Source of the DNA: Akebia trifoliata
Taxonomy: Eukaryota; Streptophyta; Magnoliopsida; Ranunculales; Lardizabalaceae
NCBI GenBank assembly: GCA_017979445.1
Contig: CM030716.1
Location: forward strand, 10,539,974-10,603,973
Direction: 5' to 3'
Length of the DNA: 64,000 nt
In this document: positions 11,851 to 25,000 of the stretch, one piece after another
Numbering within the stretch: the stretch's first letter is position 1
Layout: each line of letters starts with the position of its first letter
Made by a program: the position numbers and the translations under genes
Notes under the pieces: generated by a model
Databases searched by the model: none
What the model was told of the DNA's origin: nothing
What the model saw: the letters and a program-made list of their open reading frames with translations, nothing else

Positions 11851-12585
11851 ATGGTTAACTCTTTACTTGTTAGTTTAGGCGTATATTTAAATTTATGGGC
11901 AGAAGCTCTTTTAATATCTTGTTATATTTTAAATAAAATTTCATTAACGAATTCTGAAAAATCGCCTTATGAACTTTGGAAAGGTAGAATACCTACTTTT
12001 AAATACATGAAAGTGTGGGGGTGTTTAGCCAAAGTGGTTGTCCCTTTACCTAAAAGAACAAAATTAGGTCATAAAACTATAAATTGTATTTTTATTGGAT
12101 ATGCTATTAATAGTAGTGCGTACAGATTTCTTGTATATAAATCCGATATAAATGATATTAATCTTAACACTATAATTGAATCTAGGGATGTTGAATTTTT
12201 TGAGGATAAATTTGAAAAACCATTAAAAAGATCTCACATTGAATTATCTAATAATGAACCTAAAGAACAAGAGTCTAATATAGAACCTAGGAGAAGCAAG
12301 AGAACTAGAACAGCAACATCCTTTGGACCTGATTTTATTATTTTTCTCTTAGAAGGAGATCCTCAAACTTTTAAAGATACAATTTCAACACCTGAGGCTC
12401 CATTTTGGAAAGAAGCTATAAATAACGAAATTGATTCAATTATGAGTAATAATACTTGGGAATTAGTTAATCTACTTCCTGGTAATAAAACAATTGGTTG
12501 TAAATGGATCTTTAAAAGAAAATTAAAATCTAATGAAACTATAGATAAGTATAAAGCCAGATTAATGGCTAAAGGGTACAAGTAA
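11851..12585 (+). pseudogene. Longest open piece of the copia Pol: integrase end to RT start
   Basis: 244 codons without a stop. It starts inside the integrase core (after PQQNGVVERE), covers the integrase C-terminal part (PYELWKGRIPTFKYMKVWG, the GHKTINCIFIGYA segment), the linker with EPRRSKRTRTATSFGPDF, and the start of the reverse transcriptase (PFWKEAINNEIDSI, CKWIFKRKLK). The next codon after KARLMAKGYK is a stop where Thr-Gln or similar is expected. It is not an independent gene. Confidence 0.85.
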
Positions 12586-13557
12586 AAAGAAGGCATCGAC
12601 TTTTTTGACACTTACTCTCCTGTTATTAGGATCACTTCTATTAGAATTCTTATTGCTATAGCTTCCATTTATAAATTAGAAATTCATCAAATGGATGTAA
12701 AAACTACTTTTTTAAATGGAGAACTTGATAAAAAAATATATATGGATCAATCGGAAGGATTTGTATTTAAAGGATATGAAAATAAAGTTTGTAAATTAAT
12801 TAAATCTTTATATGGTATAAAACAAGCTCCAAAATAGTGACATGAAAAATTTGATAATGTAATGATATTAAATGGATTTAGAATCAACGACGCTGATAAG
12901 TGTGTTTATTATAAAACCATCGTTGATTCTTATGTGATTATTTGCCTATATATAGATGACATGCTAACTTTTTTATCTAATATAAATGTTGTAAATCAAA
13001 CTAAGAAATTGTTGTCTAGAAATTTTGACATGAAAGACTTCGGTCCTGCTGATTTAATTCTTGGAATAAGAATTTTTAGAAATAATAATGGATTTGGTTT
13101 ATCAAAATCTCATTATATTGAAAATGTTCTGAAACGTTTTAATCAGTTTGATTGTATTCCTACAAAAAAAACCTTTTTATCCAAATTGTAAATTGATGAA
13201 AAATATTGTAAAGGTGTTTCTCAATTAGAATATTCTCAAGTTATTGATTGTTTAATATATATTATGAACTGTACTAGGTCTGATATTGTGTATTCAGTAA
13301 ATAGATTAAGCAGATACACTAGCAACCCATGACATGATCACTAGGAAGCTTTGGTAAGGATCATGAGATACTTAAAGTATACCATGAATTACAGGTTGCA
13401 TTATAATAGGTATCCTGCCGTATTAGAAGGATACAGTGATGCCAATTGGATATCAAACTAGGAAGAGTCGAAATCCATTAGTGGCTATATTTTTACACTT
13501 GGAGGTGCAACAATCTCATGGAAATCCACTAAGCAAACGTGCATAGTTCGTTCCACC

Positions 13558-13974
13558 ATGGAATCTGAGTTTATTACCATGGACAAGACTGGTGAAGAAG
13601 CTGAGTGGTTAAGGAATTTTCTTGTTAACATTCCTATTTGGCCTAAACCAGTATCTGCAATATCTATTCACTGTGACAACCAAGCTACCATTGCGAGGGT
13701 AAAAAATAATGTATATAATGGCAAGTCAAGGCATATTAAACAGAAACACAATTCTATAAAACAACTACTCTCTAATGAAATTATTTTCATTGACTTTGTA
13801 AAGTCTAAAGAAAATTTGGCGAATCCTCTAACAAAAGGATTATCTAAAGAATTAGTTGCATCGACTTCGAGAGGAATGGGCCTAAAGTCTATTGATAAAA
13901 AATTACTTCAATGTAAATCCAACCTAATTGATTGGAGATCCCAAAAAAATAGGTTCAATGGGAAAACTAGTTGA
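13558..13974 (+). pseudogene. Copia RNase H terminal piece
   Basis: 138 open codons: [20 protein letters not shown], then [14 protein letters not shown] and [33 protein letters not shown]. This is the C-terminal half of the copia RNase H with the conserved CDN and the polyprotein end LTKGL. The ORF runs on past the usual end to 13974. It belongs to the relic at 10676-14494. Confidence 0.85.
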
Positions 13975-14419
13975 ATGTAATTTAAAAGAAAATACTAATG
14001 GAACAGAGAGTTCAAAGTCCATTTCTATAAAGTGTTTCGTATTGCCTATAAAGAAGAAAGGTTGAATTATAATTCTTAATGTTGCCTATAATTGTAAAAG
14101 TGGAGTATATCAGGATACTTCTCATAGACACACCTAAATGAGTGTAAAATTGGGCCAATTCTATGACAGTTAAGGCTAAGCTTTCTAAAGCACTCATGAT
14201 ACCAAAATATGTTCAGGGCCAAAATGAATACCATCGATAGAACTTGATAGTTGATTGAGCAATCTATGTGTATAGTCTATTGTTTTGGTTTACACTAAAG
14301 GTTGTCAGTTCAAGGCTTAAAGTCCACTGATCGACTTGTAAATCTGATAGACTTATACTAGGTAAAGTTCAAGTTCAAAATACACTTATACTGAAACATG
14401 ATTGTTCAAAGTGCTCTCT

Positions 14420-14420
<1 letters not shown>

Positions 14421-14466
<46 letters not shown>
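14421..14466. repeat. (TA)n microsatellite in copia 3' UTR
   Basis: An uninterrupted alternating TA tract of more than 40 bp, about 25 bp upstream of the polypurine tract. Confidence 0.9.
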
Positions 14467-14469
<3 letters not shown>

Positions 14470-14486
14470 AGTTTTTTGCATTCATA

Positions 14487-15170
14487 TGGGGGATTGTTGT
14501 AATTTAGAGGGTTGAATTCGAAAACCCTTTAATATTCAATTAGTTTTAACCATATGGTAAATCAATGTATTAACTATAGGGTATTTTAATCCCATGTTTG
14601 CTTTATGCTTTTTACTTTATTGCTTTAAGTTTAGTTGATAGTTTTGTTTTTGCATTGAATAATTTTAATCCCACATCGACTAGGAGAATAATTGATTTGC
14701 AATTATTAAATAGTTGTGCTTTTAATAACTTTAAAGTGGATAGAAGTAATGGGCGGGCTCATACGCGCACAAGGGGGCCCAAGAGGAAAACCTAAGGTTC
14801 CAATTGGGATTTGGATCTACCATGCCAAAACCCTTAATGCGTGTGTGCACGTACTACGTGTGTGCAGGGGGGTGCAAAATCTCGGATTTACACCTCACAT
14901 GGGTGCGCGTAAATGCTCGTTTTTTTGCTTTAATTATCAAGGCCCAAGCCTAATTTCTAGACGTTTTTTATTCTGTTTTGAACCAGTGTGTATATTCTGA
15001 ACCAACACAATGTGTCTGTTAGGAATAGATTTGTGACTATTCTAAACAGTCACTTTCTCTTTATTTATATCAAATGTTTAGTCGATTTAAATCACTTGAT
15101 CTTTGATTTTTATTTTTTTACATATTTTCGACTATCAATAATTTATTATTCATTGTGAGAGCACACAACA
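14487..15170 (+). mobile_element. Copia polypurine tract and 3' LTR
   Basis: ATATGGGGGATT at about 14485-14495 is a polypurine tract; the LTR then starts TGTTGTAATTTAGAGGG at 14495. The LTR holds CCCACATCGACTAGGAG near 14671, a stretch often seen in copia LTRs. Its 3' edge is not certain; it probably ends before about 15180, where a GAGAGCACACAACA stretch occurs. Small open frames at 14598-15000 lie inside it and are not genes. Confidence 0.6.
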
Positions 15171-15179
15171 TCGTCGAGT

Positions 15180-16073
15180 TCGAAGTTACATTCCAATTTA
15201 GAGTACCCTTTTAGATACGTGGGTTGTTGAATCTTGCAGAATGAATGCCTACAGACTGTGGTACCGTAGTAGGGGCGAATTTCTTTTTAGGACAGTGCTT
15301 TGTGCATGCCTCAACCATTTCTTTTTTAGGTAATATTTTTCTATTACATTCAATTTGAAAATCAAGATTTGTTGTAACTTCTTCTCTTTCTGCCATAAGA
15401 AATCAATATTCAGTAACAACACAATGGTGATGGTTCCATGAGGAACATGAATAGCTACAGCACATCATTTTTTAGGTCATCTTCAACATTTCAAAATCCT
15501 CCCCATCGCCAAAAAAAAAAAATAATAATAAAAATAATAAAAAATTTTGGAAAAGGTGGTGGATCTGATTGGTGCTTTGTAGAAGCAACTATGAAGATGG
15601 TGATGAGTGAATCTCACCTTTTTAATTAAATGCCCTAATGAACAACTGAGGGTCCGGCAAGTGACGGCAACGTTGCTTTCCGAAGGACGATGGCCAGGAC
15701 TTTGAGCTTGATCAGATGATCAATAACTCTGATATCAATTACATAACCCTAGAGCATAAAAAAACGGAAATCCTAAGCAATATGACAAACACAATCTAAT
15801 AGGATCTTATTTAAATCTCTATCAATATAATTTGGTGTATCGCAGTACACCTTATTACATTGCTTCATATCAATACTCTGACACCTACGTTCACGGTCGA
15901 CACTAGTAATTATTTATATGTATATTTATGCAATATAAATTTGAGATAGTGATTTTTTTACCTGTTTATCGTTTTTGGTCATCCAGTAGCGATGTTTGTT
16001 GATGAAGGACATCTAATGTCTTCTTTGCTAAATGTTGAGCGGCTCGATGACTCCTGTGTTGACGTAGTCATCT
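15180..16073. other. Intergenic: copia flank and receptor kinase 3' flank
   Basis: No gene is recognised. A 61-codon minus frame at 15211-15396 matches nothing I know. 15510-15545 is A-rich low complexity. The right part must contain the 3' UTR and polyadenylation signal of the kinase gene, which ends at 16074, but no clear signal was picked. Confidence 0.4.
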
Positions 16074-19000
16074 CTATCTGACTATCTGAAGAGAATCTTG
16101 AGAAGTCTGTTTGGCTGTCATGAGAGAGAACTCAAGCCTGTTCTCCTTCAATGAGCCATAGTTTATGAGGTGCGCTTGGCCAGTCATTTTTCCTTCAAGG
16201 ATGCTCACCACAGAAGACATAGTGGGCCTTAGAGTAGGAGATGGGTTGGTGCATAAGAGGGCCAAGTTTAGCATCTGCATTGCCTCTTCTTTCGAGTAGT
16301 TTAAGCCAAGTCTCGGGTCAACAAGTTCTAGGAGACTTCCCTGCTCTTGTACTACATAGGCCTTCAGTTCCATGTAGAGAACAAAGTAACTGTTAGTGTC
16401 TCATGGCCATTTTTGTACCAAAAAAGTTAAAAATATGCATCTATAAAGATAAACTAGAGAAGAAAATTTTAAAGAGGGCAACAAAAGCTAATGATTCAAT
16501 TCTAGTCATAATTCAAAAAGCAAGATTTGTTACAAAAAATAATAAAGATTTAGCATAAAAGATATCATATTTGAAGACATATAAACTGAAATGATAGTTA
16601 GATTACCCAATCAAGAAGATAAATAAACTCCTCTTTCGGTCTATAATTTGTGTTGCTCTGCCCACTGACAATCTCTAATGCTACGACTCCAAAGCTATAA
16701 ACATCTGCTTTGTTCGTCAAATAACCCCTCATCGCATATTCAGGAGCCATATATCCACTATAAAATCCAATTTTCATGGTTAAACAATAATTAGCATTAA
16801 AATAGTACATAGTTTGCAAAATACTAAGTCCAACAATTGAAAGTAAGCCATGCTACATTACAAAAGAGAGAACTAAAAACAAAAATGCGTAAATCACATT
16901 AGCTATCCTTCTCAATAGTGTCCCCAATAAAATCAAGTATATCTGAGATATAAAATTTCCCAAGAAAAACTAAAGAAATTTTGAAATATTCACCAACATT
17001 TCTAAACATAAACAGAGAATAATGGAATCAAACAATATAGCATCAGAATAGTACATAGTTTGCACATGTACTTTCATATCTTTTTTTATTGTCCCAATCC
17101 ATGAATTTTTCAGTCTTTCTCTCACCGTTATAAAGCTTACAACCTGCACCAAATTGCTTCTTCTGGATGATGCTTTCATCATTTTGTTACACATACCTGA
17201 CCCATCTTAATTGAATCTACTTTATTTTACCACATATCACGGATACTTCTAGATTCCCTCGTATGTGCTCATTCATGTTTCCTCTTTCCAAGTCTTTCCA
17301 TTCACTATGGAAACATCCACAACTCTGCTACACTTGTTCTACACAATTTTGTTTTTTGATTACCAACCATTTTGATCCATAAAGCATACGTTTGTTTTAT
17401 CACTTCCACGTATAGTTTGATTGGTGTGAGTGAGTCACATACTATCAAGAAGCACATCTTCTTTTTATTCACCCAATTTCTAATGTTATATCCTACATCT
17501 TGGTCAATTTATCCCCTTCTATGTATTGTTAGAACCCAGATAACAATACTAGCTATCGTCTACTTTATGTTGGAACAAAGTTCCCAATGCAGCAGTGATC
17601 CAGGAGGATCTACATATGTAGCCTATAGTAATTTGGGCACAACTTTGTCATACAGACTCAGAATTCCACATAGTGGAATTAGCGTTAACTTACAGAAGAG
17701 TTTCGGCTTTATTTACCCCTCCGAAATTACGGTCAAAGTTGGACTTTCTATTTATGGAATCTTTGATCGTGAATAACTTTAGCATGTTTGTGATTCTGTA
17801 GTTGTGGTAGAAGAGAGTTTTAACATACTTAGGATTCTTAATCCAATTAGGAAGTAACTAGAATTTCACTATTTTTAGGCTTACTATAAATATTATTTAC
17901 TATTTATAGTAAGTATGCAATTAGAATAGGATTTGGTTTCTTTCTGCTTCTATAAATATAATGGACAATAAGGAAAAAGTAATTCTTTCTCCATTAATTT
18001 ATTTTGTTCTTCATCTGTGGTGTGTTTGGATTAAGCAGAATAACACCAAGATCCCCTGAGTTATAATAGTAGAACAATTGAGAAAAATGGAGAAAACAAC
18101 CAACCACACAAGAACACAAAAAATTATGAGTGCTAAAGGATATCTCCATTCACAATACAATCAAGAATTTTCACCATGAAAATTTAGCAAATATAATTAA
18201 GACCAATTTTTTAAGCCTCCCCTAAATTCCAGTCAATTATTATAAGTAAGTATCTATTGATCTCAGTCTCAAATCAACTTCAAATAGTATTTGGGAGCGG
18301 TCTCAGTAAGGAGCGTTGTCCCATCATATATGCATGGACAATTGTAGCGAAGAGGAAACAATGAAGAGTCCAAATTCAACTGCCATGCTTTGCTCTATTT
18401 AAAAATTCTCACCTGGAGGAATTGAGGTTTTGAGGTGAGAAGGTAGGGTCCTAGCCCAAGGCTTAAGCCTCTTTTGGTTCATAAGAGGGTTATGCCTTGC
18501 CTACCTGAGGCTTAAGCCTCAAAGCTCCGGGTGCACATTAGATTTAGAGTCATTCCTTGATAGGCTCATTTACAATCAATAAATTATAAAAGGTATATTT
18601 TTTTTTTCCCATTTTTCTATTTCTTTCCCTTAAAAATACCCCTTTTATTTTATCTTTTGCCTCCAATATATTTCATCTTATGCCTTTCATTATTCCTATG
18701 AAATCAGACAAGTATAATTCAGATAAGTTCATCAAGAGGCAAGGCTAGTTGGGCCTCAAAAGCCCAGTCCAACCCTGGCCCACCCAATAGCCAGATTACG
18801 CCAAAGAAAAATTCACCCATGTACAAACCCAGCCCAATAAGGCTTAATAACACTACGCAAACCCTGTCCACAATGGGCCGACTGGGCAACCCTGGCCCAT
18901 TCACAGCATTATCTAGAGGTGTTTTGAAGTGACTAAAAATGCTAGAGCACCAATTGAGCATGAGAGATAGAGAGAGAACTTCATCTATGGGCTATGGGAA

Positions 19001-22000
19001 CCTAACCAAATGAATAGCCAAATCTAGGCACACAATAAAGCCTAAACTAAGCCCACTTTTTAGCCCATTTAAAGGCATATAAGAAACCATCTGACCATCT
19101 CATTTACTCCAAGAGCCAAAAGGAATTAATCATGTGGCCAACTTATCTCACAAATGCTCTATATATATAATGGATGACATAGTGGCTAGGCATGATCAAA
19201 GCATCATTCTTCGCATACAACATTATTCTAAGGTGAGTTGACTTCATACCAATAGTAACTGAAAGTTCAATAAAAATGAAATGTGGGGAAAAGCAAAGAA
19301 GAAAGTAAAAAATGACTCACATAGTTCCAGCTATTCTTGTGTTGATATGGGTGTTCTCATCATCGTCAAGTTTTGCCAAACCAAAGTCAGATATCTTAGC
19401 ATTAAAATCCTTGTCAAGAAGCACATTGGTTGCTTTTATGTCTCGGTGAACCATTTTCAATGTTGATTCTTCATGAAGATGTGCCAAACCCTTTGCTATC
19501 CCCAAGCATATTTTATGCCTTGTTGACCAGTCCAAGTTCAATCGGTTCTCCTCACGACCTAAGTAACGTCAAGTATTACAATTTTTTATTATATGGTTGG
19601 ACCAAATGAAAAGAAACAGTCCGAAATATAGTCTAAAGTTGACGAGAGAGGGTTCTTTTTACCAAATAGTGCAAGAGCAAGGTTATTATTTTCCATGTAT
19701 TCATATACTAGAAATAGTTGGTTTCCATCAATAGAACATCCATAAAGCTTTACGAGATTCGGGTGTTGTAAAGCAGATATCATGCTTATCTCATTTAAAA
19801 ATTCCCGGTTCCCTTGCTTCGATTTGGAGGAAAGTTGCTTCACAGCTATCATTGTGCCATCTGATAGTGTACCCTGACAAACACAACACACATTTTGGAA
19901 TTAAAATCTCATTAGACATAACTAGAAGGTGTCATGTGCAAACGCACATGTATCAAAAGGGTTTATTTGTAATTAAAATTAATGAGTAAAGGGTTTTTCA
20001 GACCAGATGGTAAGAAGAAGATATTTTTGTAATTTCAAAAACTAACCAACATGATTTTGAGATGTGTGGCAGTGATTTTATTGGTTTTTGACTAAAATGA
20101 CCCTGATTATATTAACTTCAAATATTAGGATGAGGGCCTTTTTGGAATCCAAATTTTGGTGTCGTACCACTTCCACTCCACCTTCTCTCATTATAATAGT
20201 AAATATAATATGATACTTAAAAAAATCTTTGGGACAAATTTCTTTCCCTTTTATTCCTTATCTTTGAATATATAAGCTTGGAATGAGTCTACAACCTCAA
20301 GGTTGCAACACATTAGTGCTTTCAGGTAGAACTACGCATTAGATCAATAAAAATAAAATGCACTTTGCAGACGACAATCGGCAAACTAATATTAAAAGAG
20401 AAAATATCCAAATCCTTAATTACCTTGTAAACAGACCCGAACCCACCTTCACCTATCTTATTTGCAGGGTCAAAGTTTCCGGTTGCAGCTTTAATCCTTC
20501 TTAAACTGAAGTAACCTGGTTGTAGTTCTAGGCCTCTGAGTTCTGTCAAGATAGAGAATAAGTAATAATATTACATTAATACTGTTATGAGTTCACTCTT
20601 ATTACACTCAACACTCCCCCTCATGTGGCAAGAATCGAACCCGTGACCTATACGAACCTAGCACTCTGATACCATGTTAACCAACCAACTACTCCAAACG
20701 AGAGTGGAGGACAAAAAGAATAAGCATTGTTCCATTTATCTCACCCTTGTTCTTGAGGTTTTTTCTTCTCATGTAACATTTTATCCAAATGAATGCCAAA
20801 GCCAATACAACGACCGCACATGAAGCAACCGCAATGCCAACAATAGCTCCAACAGATAGCCCAGTATGAGGATCAAAGTCTATAAGTAAAAGAACACAAG
20901 TATCACCACAAGGCAATAGAAAGGATAGAAGCAAAATGTCTAGATGAACATACTTGGTGTCACTGTTATAGCTGATATGAGAGGTCCATGTACACCTTTG
21001 TCTGGAATGGTGGTAGTCCCTTTCCCAGACCAAAATAGGTGGATCTCTAGAGTGCTACCTGTGACAAGAGTATCAAAATCCCTTGTGATGCCCTTACCAA
21101 CCCCTCCAGCTTCCTCTACAATATTAAAATCCTTCAGGACTCTTTCACCCTACAGGAAGTCCAAGCAACAATGTGGAAAATTGGATTGAAAGAAAAATGG
21201 TCCTTAGTATTCCTTAGGTACAAATATAGAAGAGCAAATTACCAAAATGGTGCACTATTCCAATTAATTACCAAAATAGTAATATACCATTTTGATAACT
21301 AAGTTATTTTTATCAAAATGGTAAAATTTGAAATGAACAGTAACTTTTGTACTAAAACTACCCTTTTAGCGTTGTTTTATAAAACAGTATACATATATTC
21401 CCCATTTGAGGAAATTGATATAAATTCCACTGTTATGTCCTCTTAATTCTTCTAATGAAATGTTTTTCTTCTGATAATCAAAATATTCAATGGTACTGAA
21501 ATAAAGTAAATCTTGAAAGCAAACATCAATGTACTAACATCTCCGTTTCTTAAACAAGGGATTTGTACATTGTTTTATAAAACAAAGCTAAAAAGGTATA
21601 TTTGGTACGAAAAATTACTGTTTATTCAAAAATTTATCGTTTTGGTAAAATAACTTATTTACTAAAATGGTAAGGTACCATTTTTGGAATTAAAGTGAAT
21701 AGTTCACCGTTTTGTTAATTTTTCAATTTTCTGTGCATGTTTTGGTAAATTACCCAATATAGAAAATATGATCAAATGACGATTAAAGCATTACACCCCA
21801 AACATAAAAAGGATTGTGAAATTAGTACTAATGATCGCAATTTTCCAATCACTCACCTGGATTGATACATCGAAAAAACGCTTCCCCAGGCTACTGAATG
21901 TCTGGTCACTTGTAAACATTATTTCAGCAAAGTGAAGCCGTACTTTATAACTTCCCTTTCGTAAGCAAAGGCCGTAGTACTTGAGTGAAACAGGGGTGAT

Positions 22001-25000
22001 GCGGGCTGTCATGTACAAATCTGGATTGGACATATTAAGAGTGGATATGTTTGTTGCTACAAAATTTGTTTTATCATTACTAAGGGGCGAGCCTGTACTG
22101 CTAGAAGCCCATCTTTCAGAGGAGAAGAAGTATGATGGACCCATAGTTGCTAAGTCTTGTTCATATTCCTTTCCTTCAACGGTCAACTTCTTGCCTCCGC
22201 AATTAATGAACAAGTCATAGTCTGCGAATTCAATGAAAGATTAATTTTTATTGGGCTTATTTATTTCTTAAGGACTTTCACTAATTATTGTTTGTTACTA
22301 ATATGAATTTGACACAATGTACCATAGTATCTGATACCCAAATACTACCTTATGTTTGTATCCATTTACTCGCCAATCAAAAATAAAAACTTAAGGACTA
22401 CACGCTACCAATATTGGATACTACATATGCTACCAAATATAAATTTTCAAGTGCTCATTATTTTATAGCTATCAACTGAATTTTTTACTGTTTTTTTTTT
22501 TTTTGGTTGGGCCGTACGTACCAACCACCCTTCACATATACAACAGTTAAATATAGTCACTTTATGTGGAGGGGCATATAGAATTTTTTACTGTTTTTAT
22601 GAATACTGATGCTTTTAAGTTAGAGTTATGATTTAATAAGTATTTATATTGATTATGCCATGTAAATTCAGCACTAACTTTCCAAGAATGAGAACTTCAT
22701 GATTGCATATATTTAAAGGATTTTACACTTACATTTGGGTTTCTTAGTACAGGGTAGATTTTTCCTCAAGCACCATGAAATCCTACAAAAAAAAGAAGTT
22801 TCAAACTCATGTGCTCATCTATTTAAACCAAATAAGCATTCTAGGATATAAGGAACTTACGAGTTGTCCTCAGAAGATGAATAGCTTGCGATGTATTTCC
22901 TGTTAAGCAATTATAGAAGGAAAAATTATAGACGAAATTAATAAAGAATAATGTTGAAGTGACCACAAGATTGGACCTCATATCGCACACCCTGACATGA
23001 AAGTGTATGGGAACCATAGATGCTTTCCTTGAGATACGAGTGAAAAACATCTATGGTTCCTATCCACTTTCATGTCAAGATGTGCGATATGAGGTCCAAT
23101 CTTCAGAACAAGTCATAAATAAAAAAACGAAGTGAAGGATGGATCCAAAAGAAATAACAATTGGAAAGTTACTTACACATTCGATTGTTGGCAACTTGAT
23201 ATCGATGACCCCGTGAAATTGTTGTAAGATATGTCGCTGCAAGACACATTTTCATAGCTTCATAATAATTCATTTCTTAATGGAAGCTATAAAGTCAATT
23301 ATATTCATGAAAGAGGAAGTTGAGGATTTAATATGAAATTGCATACATGTACTGCTTGCTTGTCAAGATCCAACTTGGTATTTCTCTTGTCAGAGAGTTT
23401 TCATTGAGATACCTGCATCCATAAGCAATATAATGAGAATAAAAAGATTATTAATTACCTTGCACATATTATTAGTGTACAAAGTGTTTGAATATAAATA
23501 ACTTATTATAAATGCTTATTTTCTTACATAAAATTTATGTTTGACAAACCCTGAAGGTTTGGAGGAATTTCACCAGTCAATCTGTTGAAGCCCAAATCTC
23601 TGCATAATAAGTCATCATTAGAAGGAAGAATGAAGTTAATTATTGACTCATTATGCATTCACGTCACGTCCATATTGGATCCCAAACCCCGGCTTTTTGA
23701 TGCCATTCTGACTTTCTTTTAAGCAGTGTTTTTAAACTCTTAAGGCATGAGGCAAAGCATTTCACTAGACAAATGCGTAAAAGAAGAAATTTGACTACCT
23801 ATTAGTATAAAGTTTCCATCCAAAACAACTTACAGAGTTTTTAAATTCATCATAGTTTCTCCAATGTATTGCGGGATTGGACCAGTGATCTTGCAATTTC
23901 TTAGCACACTGTTGCACACATGAACAAGGTTAACTACTTCATTAGCAAACAGAAACACATAAACAAACTGATATACTTAAAATATGCATTGAAGTATACA
24001 ATAATTTAACTCACAGCTCTTTCATATCTTTCATGCCTTGCAATTCAGGGAAATCCATACTTGGTCCATTCAAGTCAGACACCCTCCTGAGATACAAAAT
24101 GTGTCACAATTCAGGAAAAATACTTGGGTCCATCTTACAGATTGGTTAAGTTTGTAAAGGCAGCCTTACATATTGGTTAAGCTTTTCAAGAGAGAGATTG
24201 TAGAGGGAAAGGGGCCCTCCATGGCTGTGCCTTGCAAATCTCTGCATTAGAAATTTTTGTATCACATTAGTGTTTAAGCCAACTAAAAAATTGAGGAAAT
24301 AACATATAAGTGAAAAAGTTAAGGTACTCACAGTATATTAAGTTGTGTCCAGTTCCCAATGAAATCAGGTATCCTCCCAGAGATAGCAGTTCCACCTATC
24401 CTACTGAAAGTTGTAACCAAATTTAAGTATTTGATACTTCCGAATAACAGATGACCCTAAATAAGTGAGTCGTGCTGGAGTGACATCAGGATTGTACCTC
24501 ATATCGCACATCTTGACATGAATGTGTGTAGGAACCATAGATGCACACTTTCACGCCAGGATGTGTTATATGAGGTACAATCTTGAGGTCACTTCAGCAT
24601 TATTATAAATAAGTAGCACAACTTACAACTCTGTCAAGTTCTTCAGATTGCCAAATGTTGTCGGCAACGTTTCATTGCAATTGTTCGCCGAAACAACACT
24701 GCAGGAGTAAGAAAGCAAGTTATAATTAGTTCACCTAAAATAATATATTATTATTATTAATGCATATTCGACCAATATGCATTGTCAGAAATTATCTGTT
24801 GGAGACAAAAGTCAAGGATCAAATGGCTCAAATGTGAAGAAGAATTATAAATACCAGAATGTATCGCTCGATACATATTAGTATCAGCCAATCTCGATAT
24901 AAAACATTGAATGTTTCGGGAAAGTACAGACCGAGACTGAATTGTTTTTTCATTAACCGAAATATTCAATTTATATGATATTTTAAACCTTGGATGGATC

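Larger units (their letters stand above)
10676..14494 (+). pseudogene. Ty1-copia Gag-Pol polyprotein relic, 5' truncated
   Basis: Domains run in copia order. Gag end near 10748-10880 has a broken zinc knuckle (KPGHRAKDC kept, both first Cys lost). Aspartic protease WWLDTGATEHIC is near 10950. GAG-pre-integrase is at 11078-11347. Integrase spans about 11350-12100, with ELIHSDV, FIDDYTRF and PQQNGVVERE. Reverse transcriptase starts near 12390: FKRKLK, then MDVKTTFLNGEL, with active site YIDDML near 12950. RNase H is at 13400-13850, with EGYSDANW and [11 protein letters not shown]. At least ten in-frame stops are spread through it, many where CAG, CAA, CGA or TGG would be expected. There is no 5' LTR and little gag; it starts right at the gypsy LTR edge. 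Dead. Confidence 0.9.
16074..20879 (-). other. Receptor kinase exons 19-24: transmembrane helix and kinase
   Basis: Exon 19 encodes a single helix ([20 protein letters not shown], residues about 608-632) followed by basic [11 protein letters not shown], giving an extracellular N-terminus. The kinase starts at about residue 672. Visible motifs: P-loop GEGGFG (674-679), catalytic Lys in IAVK (695), Glu in FLNEI (711), HRD in MVHRDIK (791-793), DFG (811-813), and MAPEYAM (836-842). HRD makes it an RD kinase, and no key residue is missing, so an active kinase is predicted. The last exon ends [20 protein letters not shown]. Confidence 0.9.

Noticed and set aside
12363..12611. 82-codon minus-strand frame
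   Set aside because: Shadow of the copia reverse transcriptase on the other strand.
18719..18961. 80-codon minus-strand frame in intron 22
   Set aside because: Lies in repeat-like GGCCCA-rich DNA within an intron that is spliced out of a complete gene.
24170..24241. Suspected 2-bp frameshift in an (AG)n run of receptor kinase exon 9
   Set aside because: On recounting, the run is long enough: the exon is exactly 72 bp and reads through in frame ([11 protein letters not shown]). The first count had dropped two bases.
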